The position numbers and the translations under genes were made by a program. A stretch of 6,044 nucleotides of DNA from Actinomycetota bacterium (GTDB lineage Bacteria > Actinomycetota > Geothermincolia > Fen-727 > JAQURN01): contig JAQURN010000083.1 in the NCBI GenBank assembly GCA_028715585.1, positions 1 through 6,044 of the forward strand. Direction: 5' to 3'. The notes under the pieces are model-generated. The model was not told the origin of the DNA. It searched no databases and saw only the letters and a program-made list of their open reading frames with translations. Below, in pieces: positions 1 through 5,134 of the stretch (position 1 is its first letter; each line of letters opens with the position of its first letter).

Positions 1-1
1 A

Positions 2-136
2 GCCGAACTCAATGTGATGTATGATGGTGTTCGTTCTGTCATGGGGATAAAGAGGTGCGACACCGAACTGCACAACCTTGCCTCGCAGGTGCGCGCAGAG
101 CTTGAGAGGCTGAAGAAAGAGGGGGAAAGGAGCTAG
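2..136 (+). CDS. C-terminal end of an unidentified protein (5' end outside window)
   Basis: An open frame enters from the left edge and stops at TAG 134-136, giving the last 44 residues of a protein. The tail has a likely amphipathic helix rich in Glu, Arg, Lys and Leu (about the last 25 residues, including AELERLKKEG), as in many enzymes that end in a charged helix. No motif is recognisable in so short a piece, so I do not assign a function. Two things support it as real coding sequence: the frame is open from the edge, and it stops only 4 bases before the TTG start of the PrpD-family gene, whose ribosome binding site lies inside this gene's last codons. That arrangement is typical of an operon, so the product may work in the same pathway as the PrpD-like protein. 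Confidence 0.6.
   Translation, partial: AELNVMYDGVRSVMGIKRCDTELHNLASQVRAELERLKKEGERS
126..132 (+). promoter_or_regulatory. Ribosome binding site for the PrpD-family gene
   Basis: AAAGGAG lies 8 bases before the TTG codon at 141-143 and within the last codons of the preceding gene. It supports TTG 141 as the real start and suggests that the two genes are translated from one transcript. Confidence 0.7.
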
Positions 137-140
137 GAAA

Positions 141-1814
141 TTGACAGAGATTGAGGAATTTGCGCGTTGGGTTTCCGCATTCCGCTACGAAGATATTCCT
201 GAAAGGGTTCTGGATAAGACAAGGCGGCAGCTAGTCTCGGTGATGGGTTCGATTTACGCCGGGGCGGGATCAGGGGTTGGAAAAAAGGTGGCGAGCACCG
301 TTCGGGAGAAGGAAGGAGCCGGCCCCTGTGCCCTGTTTCCGGAGATGAGGAGAGGTTCGCTCCCTGCTGCCCTGCTGCAGAACTTAACTCTTTCGATGGC
401 GCTGGATTACGACGACTATCTGTTTATGGGGCACACCGGACACAGTTCGATTCTCGTTCCCATCGCGGTAGCCGAGGTTGTTGGCGGTGACACGAAGGAC
501 ATTCTGGTTGCTGCCGTTGCCGCGAATGAAGTAGGGGGAAGGCTCGGCGCTTCGGTGTTGCTTGGTCCTCACAATGGGCAAATGTGGTCGCACATCCATC
601 TATTGGGGTCAGCCGCCGCCGCCTCTCGGATTCTTCACCTCGGCGAAGATGAGACTGCTGACGCGATGGCGCTTTCTCTCTCCCAGCCCGGCTACCCGCT
701 TTTCCCTGCATTCATGGGGTCGGAATCGAAGGTATTTACTGCGGCATTTCCTGCCATTACCGGAACGACTTGCGCTTTTCTCGCTCAAAAAGGGGTGAAA
801 GGAAATAGAGCCATCATCGAGGATTCAAAGGGTTTCTGGGCAAACTTTTCCATCTTGCCCCTGCGGGGAATGATGAGTGGTCTCGGGGAATCATGGGTGA
901 CGGATACGATTGCGTACAAGCCTTACCCGGGATGCGCCTACGTGAGTGCCGCAGTGGATGCGCTCCTCGATGTCATGGATGAATTCCGCAGGACGAAAGG
1001 GCGAGAGATAGAGGCGGAAGAGATAAATTCCATAAGGGTCGGAGCCAGCTTCTTGGCGGTTGCGATGGAGGATGTTTCCAAAAAATATCGGGATTTTTCT
1101 CACTTCTCTCCTGTTCAGGTGAATTTTTCAATTGCGTTGAGTTTGGCTCTTTGCTTGCTCGCCGGAGATTTGTCCGGGGAACAGTTCGAGGAAGGTTACT
1201 TGGAAGGCGTAAAGCAGAAATTGCTCGCGTTTTCCTCCAAAATCGAGGTTGAACATGAACCCGCTTACACTGTCGAGCTGCTTCGTTCCATCGATAAGGT
1301 AATTGAGCTCGATGATATGTTGGGCAGCTTGAGCGCTGGTGAGCTTAAAAGACTGGTCACCCGCGCCAAAACCCTGCTGCCCGAAGGGGAGACCTTGGGG
1401 TTCCGGAAAGCAGTGGGCTGGTACAAGGCGCTAAAGCCGACCGATAAGGACTTCATCCGCGAGCATTTTTCTCTCCATAGAATCATTCGACTCGCGCTTC
1501 GTTCAAGCGACGTTTTCGACCTCACGAATTACAAGTTGGATCAGCTCACTTTGCCTTTTGGGGCGAGGGTTTCAGTTGAGCTCAAGGACAGCCGCATTCT
1601 TTCCGCGGAACGAATTTACCAGAGTGGGTCCCCTGGCTCCTCCGACTGGCTGGATGTGCCACTTGAGAAATTTGCCAAGGAGGCCTTGCGCAGCTCCAAG
1701 CGCCCCGAAATAGAGAAGGCTGTTGCCAGCGTGCTTGAAATGGAGAAGAGAAGTATCGAAGACATGGAGAGGGCTCTCTTCGGAGAGGGCAAAGGCGCCG
1801 GGCGTGCTCGCTGA
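141..1814 (+). CDS. MmgE/PrpD family protein with an internal insert (2-methylcitrate dehydratase / cis-aconitate decarboxylase fold)
   Basis: A 557-residue protein starting at TTG with a well-placed ribosome binding site. Seen: the helical N-terminal family domain with LDYDDYLFMGHTGHSS at 88-103 (the family's Asp- and His-containing active-site segment), HIHLLGSAAAA at 151-161, a GSESKVFTAAF segment at 193-203 where the family has a conserved Lys, KPYPGCAYVSAAVDA at 260-274, and SPVQVNFSIALSLAL at 323-337. The second, smaller domain resumes near LPFGARVSVELKDSRIL (471-487). Known members dehydrate 2-methylcitrate, decarboxylate cis-aconitate, or act on related polycarboxylates; all are cytosolic. 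Odd points: the protein is about 100 residues longer than the usual 450-500, mostly from an extra helical stretch at about 373-460, and the usual His of the KPYPxCxxxH motif is Ser269. The substrate therefore cannot be predicted and the chemistry may differ. It lies between an unidentified upstream gene (4 bases) and endonuclease V (12 bases). Family assignment is firm; function is open. Confidence 0.88.
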   Translation: MTEIEEFARWVSAFRYEDIPERVLDKTRRQLVSVMGSIYAGAGSGVGKKVASTVREKEGAGPCALFPEMRRGSLPAALLQNLTLSMALDYDDYLFMGHTGHSSILVPIAVAEVVGGDTKDILVAAVAANEVGGRLGASVLLGPHNGQMWSHIHLLGSAAAASRILHLGEDETADAMALSLSQPGYPLFPAFMGSESKVFTAAFPAITGTTCAFLAQKGVKGNRAIIEDSKGFWANFSILPLRGMMSGLGESWVTDTIAYKPYPGCAYVSAAVDALLDVMDEFRRTKGREIEAEEINSIRVGASFLAVAMEDVSKKYRDFSHFSPVQVNFSIALSLALCLLAGDLSGEQFEEGYLEGVKQKLLAFSSKIEVEHEPAYTVELLRSIDKVIELDDMLGSLSAGELKRLVTRAKTLLPEGETLGFRKAVGWYKALKPTDKDFIREHFSLHRIIRLALRSSDVFDLTNYKLDQLTLPFGARVSVELKDSRILSAERIYQSGSPGSSDWLDVPLEKFAKEALRSSKRPEIEKAVASVLEMEKRSIEDMERALFGEGKGAGRAR

Positions 1815-1826
1815 TTTTTCACGCTG

Positions 1827-2504
1827 ATGAGAGTCAAAGTCACTCACGAGTTAAAATTGACCCCTCGCGAAGCCGCCTCGCTTCAAGCGCGACTTGCGTC
1901 GAAAGTTGAGAGGGAACCCGCTCTCAGTCTCGAGCGCGTTCGCTACGTAGCAGGCGCGGACGTTTCTTACTCAAAAGGGGCGCGAAGAGGATTCTCGAGC
2001 GTCGTAATTATGGATTTCCCAGGGTTGCAAGTAGTGGAGGAAAGAGTTTGCTCCTGCGCCATAGATTTCCCCTACGTCCCCGGGCTTCTTTCCTTCAGGG
2101 AAATACCAGCCCTAATTCCGGCACTGGAAGAAATAAGGACGATTCCCGATGTGTTGCTTGTCGATGGTCAGGGACTTGCGCACCCCAGGAGAATTGGAAT
2201 CGCGAGTCATCTGGGGTTGTTCTTGGATATTCCCACCATTGGGGTGGCAAAAAGCCTGTTGGTCGGGGAGTATGAAATGCCAGGCTTGGAAAAGGGGTCG
2301 GTTTCGCCCCTTTTAGATAAAGAGGAAAGAGTTGGCACTGTTCTTAGATCCAGGAGTGGAGTGAAACCCATTTTCGTGTCGATTGGAAACAGGATTGACC
2401 TGGAGTCGGCTATTAAAGTTGTCCTTGCGTGCTGCCGCTCATCGAGGATTCCAGACCCCATTAAAAGGGCTCATGTTATCTGTAACCTCGCTCGCCAGCA
2501 ATAG
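1827..2504 (+). CDS. nfi: Endonuclease V (deoxyinosine 3' endonuclease)
   Basis: A 225-residue protein of standard family length. Endonuclease V nicks DNA (or RNA in some organisms) at the second phosphodiester bond 3' of inosine, starting repair of deaminated adenine. Conserved segments, compared from memory with the Thermotoga maritima enzyme: GADVSY with metal-binding Asp45; the wedge motif FPYVPGLLSFRE (81-92) with Tyr83 and catalytic Glu92; VDGQGLAHPR (112-121) with Asp113 and His119; PTIGVAK (136-142) with Lys142; and RAH (His216) near the C-terminus. All metal-ligand and catalytic positions are present. One departure: the usual VSPGH reads VSIGN (Asn188). The ATG start has no visible Shine-Dalgarno sequence, so translation may be coupled to the upstream PrpD-family gene, which ends 12 bases earlier in the same reading frame. 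An alternative TTG start at 1857 is also poorly supported. It converges on ispH. Confidence 0.95.
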   Translation: MRVKVTHELKLTPREAASLQARLASKVEREPALSLERVRYVAGADVSYSKGARRGFSSVVIMDFPGLQVVEERVCSCAIDFPYVPGLLSFREIPALIPALEEIRTIPDVLLVDGQGLAHPRRIGIASHLGLFLDIPTIGVAKSLLVGEYEMPGLEKGSVSPLLDKEERVGTVLRSRSGVKPIFVSIGNRIDLESAIKVVLACCRSSRIPDPIKRAHVICNLARQQ

Positions 2505-2521
2505 CTTTGGGGGAAAGTGTT

Positions 2522-3391
2522 TCAATTTGGAATTTCGCGGAGACGGTCAACCGTCTTTAGTATTTGTGACTTAGGTGTGGAAGCGCCGCCGGTTACTCCC
2601 ACTCTTTTCGCCGAACCGAACCAGCTTTCAGAGATTTCGGATGGCTCTTCTATGTGGTAGGTGTCCACGCCGGTGCTCCTACAAAGTTCCACCAGCCGTG
2701 CTGTGTTGCTGGAATTTTTCCCTCCCACCACAATCATGAGGTCAACCTTTTTTGCGAGTTCCAGCGTTTCTCTCCTTCTGACTAGAACTGATTCGCAAAT
2801 CGTGTTTTTGACTCGGAGTTCCTTTGCGGCTGGGGCGATGATTGATTTGACTTTATCGAGGAGTTCACTGGAAATAGTGGTCTGACAGACAATCCCCACC
2901 TTGGCGGTTTTGTCAGCGTGAGCTTCTCTCCACCTCATGGCGTCTTCTGGGCTTTCGATGATGGTCACGGGACCTCCCGCCCTTCCGGCAATCGAGCGTA
3001 TTTCCGGGTGCTTCGCCGAGCCAAGCAGCAAGACCGGGTATCCGGACTCTACCAGTTCTTTTGCTGCCTTCTGGGCTCTCTTCACCGTGGAACAAGTGGC
3101 ATCTACTAGGAGCGCCCCGTGTTCTTCGAGCTTTCTTTCGGTCTCGAGGTCTATTCCATGTGAGCGAATTATCAAAGGATGACCTTTAATTTCTTCTGGT
3201 GGACTGTCTGGATTCACTATTGTCAAGCCTCTTTTTTCTAGCTCCGAGACGACTCCTCTGTTGTGGATGATTGGTCCTGCTGAGAAAACGGGAGCATCGT
3301 GTTTCTCGAGCACATCTAGGGTAATCCGGTAAGCCCTTTCCACTCCCGGGCAGAACGAGCTATTTTTCGCCACTTCGATTTCAAATCCCAT
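2522..3391 (-). CDS. ispH: 4-hydroxy-3-methylbut-2-enyl diphosphate reductase (IspH/LytB)
   Basis: A 289-residue iron-sulfur enzyme that reduces HMBPP to isopentenyl and dimethylallyl diphosphate, the last step of the methylerythritol-phosphate pathway, in the cytoplasm. All hallmark elements are visible: the three cluster-binding cysteines in FCPGVERA (Cys14), DATCSTV (Cys100) and NTICES (Cys199); substrate-pocket histidines in HNRGVV (His43), SHG (His78) and KHPE (His128, with proton-relay Glu130); QTT at 170-172; NSSN (226-229); and GGAS (268-271). Length fits the shorter bacterial IspH class (E. coli is about 316). The ATG places Cys14 close to the N-terminus, as usual. Only a poor AAGG lies before the start, almost touching it, so initiation may be weak or leaderless. 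The gene is transcribed alone, away from the racemase-like gene and toward endonuclease V. The protein looks intact and functional. Confidence 0.97.
   Translation of the reverse strand: MGFEIEVAKNSSFCPGVERAYRITLDVLEKHDAPVFSAGPIIHNRGVVSELEKRGLTIVNPDSPPEEIKGHPLIIRSHGIDLETERKLEEHGALLVDATCSTVKRAQKAAKELVESGYPVLLLGSAKHPEIRSIAGRAGGPVTIIESPEDAMRWREAHADKTAKVGIVCQTTISSELLDKVKSIIAPAAKELRVKNTICESVLVRRRETLELAKKVDLMIVVGGKNSSNTARLVELCRSTGVDTYHIEEPSEISESWFGSAKRVGVTGGASTPKSQILKTVDRLREIPN
2541..2556. repeat. Perfect 7-bp inverted repeat in the ispH 3' end, possible weak terminator
   Basis: AGACGGT, two bases, then ACCGTCT form a perfect inverted repeat inside the last codons of ispH, 36 bases past the endonuclease V stop. 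On the + strand it is followed by TTAGTATTTG, a poor U-tract, so it might stop transcripts coming from endonuclease V. On the - strand it is ispH coding sequence. The short stem and weak T-run make intrinsic termination uncertain. Confidence 0.3.
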
Positions 3392-3522
3392 GCCTTAACG
3401 ATAAATCTTTTTATGGGGTAAATACAGCAGAGCTCCTTTTTGCGTGGCAGTTGGCAAGAAAACAGGTTCTGGCTTTGCGCTATGATATTCTGTGATTTCC
3501 GGATTGATGCTTGGAGGTTTTG
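3392..3522. promoter_or_regulatory. Divergent intergenic region between ispH and the racemase-like gene
   Basis: These 131 bases separate two divergent starts and must hold the promoter for ispH and probably one for the racemase-like operon. The ispH side is AT-rich (3401-3424), containing an ATAAA/TTTAT inverted repeat with a 4-base loop (3401-3414); CATAAA on the - strand is a 4/6 match to a -10 box. On the + strand TATGAT at 3481-3486 is a 5/6 match to TATAAT but has no good -35 box at normal spacing. No operator or riboswitch is recognisable. Confidence 0.35.
3513..3518 (+). promoter_or_regulatory. Ribosome binding site deciding the racemase-like gene start
   Basis: GGAGGT, four bases before ATG 3523. 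The in-frame TTG at 3511 overlaps this site and would have no ribosome binding site of its own, so the ATG is chosen as the start and the product is 397 rather than 401 residues. Confidence 0.8.
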
Positions 3523-4716
3523 ATGGCTCTTCCGCTCGAGCAACTGAAGATTTTAGACCTTACCAGACTCCTTCCAGGTCCCTATTGTACGATGCTGCTG
3601 GCGGATATGGGTGCTGATGTGGTGAAAGTGGAAGATCCAGAATCTGGAGACATTCTCCGCTATGATGGGCCACCTACATCCTCTGGGATGGGCATTCATT
3701 TTCACGTGTTGAACAGAAACAAGAGGAGCGTCGCGCTCGGGCTCAAGAGCGAGGAGGGAAGAGAAGTTCTCATGAGGCTCGCCAGGTGGGCTGATGTTCT
3801 GGTTGAGCAGTTTCGTCCTGGAGTGATGGAAAGGCTAGGTATAAGTTACGAGGAAGTGGCTAAAGAAAACCCCTCGATAATATATTGCTCAATAACGGGC
3901 TATGGTGACAGCGGACCTTACAGCCAGCTCCCAGGACATGACGTAAATTACATTTCCTACGCTGGAGTTCTTGGGCTCACGGGGCGCTCTGATGGACCAC
4001 CAGTTATTCCCGCCGTACAGGTGGCTGACATTGGTGGGGGGATGCTGGCTGCCTTTTCCATACTCGCCGCCTACATATACCGTGGTGAGAGTGACAAGGG
4101 GCAGAAAATAGATGTTTCGATGACCGACGCGGCTATTTCCATGCTTTCCATGAACACAGGGGAATACCTCGTTACCGGCAAGCCTCCAGTTCGTCAGGAG
4201 CAGAAACTCCACGGGGCGCTGCCATGCTACGATGTGTACGAGGCTGCCGATGGTTTCTTGGCTGTCGGGGCCCTCGAGCCCAAATTCTGGATGCGTCTGT
4301 GCGAGGTTCTCGGAAAGCCGGAATTCGTTTCTCTGCAGTATGAAGAAAAGAGCTTTCCAGAGATTCACCAGTGGCTCAGCCAAACATTCAAAGCGAAGAC
4401 GCGCTCGGAGTGGATGGAAATCTTCGGCGACGAGGAGGTATGCGTAAGCCCAGTGTTGTCGTTGAAAGAGACGGATGAAAATCCCCATGTGAGGCATCGG
4501 AATATGATGCCAGAGGTCTCGGATGAAAAACTTGGCAGGATGAAAACTCTGGGCATACCGGCGAAGTTTTCCCTGACGCCTGGGGAAATCAGACACTCTG
4601 CTCCTCAATTGGGGGAGAATACTGACGAGATACTGCTCATGCTAGGATATTCCTCGGATGAGATTGATGAACTGGAACGAGATGGCGTTGTTCGAAAGTT
4701 TCGCGGGAAGCGTTGA
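3523..4716 (+). CDS. CaiB/BaiF family protein, alpha-methylacyl-CoA racemase-like
   Basis: A 397-residue CaiB/BaiF (family III CoA-transferase fold) protein. The N-terminus has the family signature ILDLTRLLPGPYCTMLLADMG (10-30), ADVVKVEDPESGD (31-43), LNRNKRS (63-69) and FRPGVMERLG (97-106). Three residues match the catalytic set known from the Mycobacterium tuberculosis racemase MCR (His126, Asp156, Glu241): His139 in PGHDVNYIS, Asp169 in VADIGGG and Glu252 in GALEPKFW. The VCVSPVLSLKE segment also resembles the racemase branch. I therefore favour interconversion of 2R/2S 2-methylacyl-CoA esters over CoA transfer, although family subtypes are easily confused and other racemase or epimerase substrates are possible. 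The enzyme is cytosolic and normally an interlocked dimer. It is followed after 15 bases by the zinc-ribbon membrane protein, probably in one operon. The nearby PrpD-family gene hints at related acid metabolism. No truncation or frameshift is seen. Confidence 0.9.
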   Translation: MALPLEQLKILDLTRLLPGPYCTMLLADMGADVVKVEDPESGDILRYDGPPTSSGMGIHFHVLNRNKRSVALGLKSEEGREVLMRLARWADVLVEQFRPGVMERLGISYEEVAKENPSIIYCSITGYGDSGPYSQLPGHDVNYISYAGVLGLTGRSDGPPVIPAVQVADIGGGMLAAFSILAAYIYRGESDKGQKIDVSMTDAAISMLSMNTGEYLVTGKPPVRQEQKLHGALPCYDVYEAADGFLAVGALEPKFWMRLCEVLGKPEFVSLQYEEKSFPEIHQWLSQTFKAKTRSEWMEIFGDEEVCVSPVLSLKETDENPHVRHRNMMPEVSDEKLGRMKTLGIPAKFSLTPGEIRHSAPQLGENTDEILLMLGYSSDEIDELERDGVVRKFRGKR

Positions 4717-4719
4717 TTT

Positions 4720-4725
4720 GGAGGT
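4720..4725 (+). promoter_or_regulatory. Ribosome binding site for the membrane zinc-ribbon gene
   Basis: GGAGGT sits between the racemase-like stop codon and TTG 4732, with six bases between. No ATG is available near it, so TTG 4732 is the likely start. The surrounding TTTGGAGGTCTTGAT closely resembles the context of the preceding gene's start. Confidence 0.75.
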
Positions 4726-4731
4726 CTTGAT

Positions 4732-5070
4732 TTGCTGGGAGTTTTAGATGTCCAGACCATCGCCCTCATAGCGGTCGGTGTTGTTGCCTGGCTTTTCTTT
4801 GCCTTCTCCACCGCCGCAGTGGCGAGAAGCAATGGCAGCAGCTATAATGTCTGGCTCTTTGTTGGATTTCTTACCGGTCCTGTAGGATTTGTTTTTGCCT
4901 GGCTATATTTTCGCATTGCTGGTGAGCGTGCCAGGCGAGAGAGGCATGCGAGCCGCGACTCCGGCTTGCCTGAGATGACAAGATGCCCAAACTGCGGACA
5001 GTACGTTCCCGAGAGTTACAAGAGGTGCCAATTTTGCGGCGCTCCACTGCGGGGGCGAAAACGAAGGTAA
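4732..5070 (+). CDS. Small membrane protein: two transmembrane helices and a C-terminal zinc ribbon (function unknown)
   Basis: A 112-residue protein starting at TTG behind a strong ribosome binding site. Seen: hydrophobic helix 1 at about 9-31, a short polar loop RSNGSSYN (32-39), and helix 2 at about 40-62 containing WLFVGFLTGPVGF, a pattern that recurs in small bacterial membrane proteins. A basic linker RERARRERHASR-like region (about 61-75) should lie in the cytoplasm by the positive-inside rule. A zinc-ribbon module follows, CPNC (85-88) and CQFC (99-102), and the protein ends in basic residues (RGRKRR). The four cysteines probably bind one zinc ion, perhaps for protein or nucleic-acid contact. 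I do not recognise a named family. It sits 15 bases after the racemase-like gene and 64 before the Mre11-like gene; neither neighbour explains it. The coding call is well supported by the start signal, helices and paired CxxC motifs. Confidence 0.8.
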   Translation: MLGVLDVQTIALIAVGVVAWLFFAFSTAAVARSNGSSYNVWLFVGFLTGPVGFVFAWLYFRIAGERARRERHASRDSGLPEMTRCPNCGQYVPESYKRCQFCGAPLRGRKRR

Positions 5071-5094
5071 CAAGTCGGGCGCGCCTTGTATAAT
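5067..5094 (+). promoter_or_regulatory. Candidate sigma-70-type promoter for the Mre11-like gene
   Basis: A perfect TATAAT (5089-5094) is preceded, after a 16-base spacer, by GTAACA (5067-5072), a 4/6 match to TTGACA that overlaps the preceding stop codon. Transcription would start near 5101, about 35 bases before the ATG. This suggests the nuclease gene can be expressed separately from the racemase-like operon. The -35 box is weak. Confidence 0.45.
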
Positions 5095-5121
5095 CAAATC
5101 AGCTCATTTTTTCTTGGTTTT

Positions 5122-5128
5122 GGTGGTG
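5122..5128 (+). promoter_or_regulatory. Probable ribosome binding site for the Mre11-like gene
   Basis: GGTGGTG is one mismatch from GGAGGTG and ends six bases before ATG 5135. In-frame GTG codons at 5123 and 5126 overlap this site, so ATG is the preferred start. Confidence 0.55.
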
Positions 5129-5134
5129 TTCAAC

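Noticed and set aside
3392..3425. Archaeal TATA box and leaderless start for ispH
   Set aside because: The AT-rich stretch superficially fits, but the IspH pathway, strong Shine-Dalgarno sites and the TATAAT hexamer elsewhere favour a bacterium, and spacing to the ATG is too short for a typical archaeal leaderless promoter.
3511..3522. TTG 3511 as the start of the racemase-like protein
   Set aside because: It overlaps GGAGGT, which is correctly placed for ATG 3523, and the family's N-terminal motif needs no extra residues.
3889..4608. Long open frame (239 codons) on the - strand opposite the racemase-like gene
   Set aside because: It lies entirely antisense to a gene with clear family motifs, its translation shows no recognisable domain, and no ribosome binding site stands out. 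It is a by-product of the codon composition of the real gene.
5071..5088. Inverted sequence CAAG...CTTG around the palindrome GGCGCGCC as a terminator after the zinc-ribbon gene
   Set aside because: The stems do not form one continuous hairpin and no T-run follows directly; the nearby TATAAT argues for a promoter. The T-run at 5107-5112 is too far downstream.
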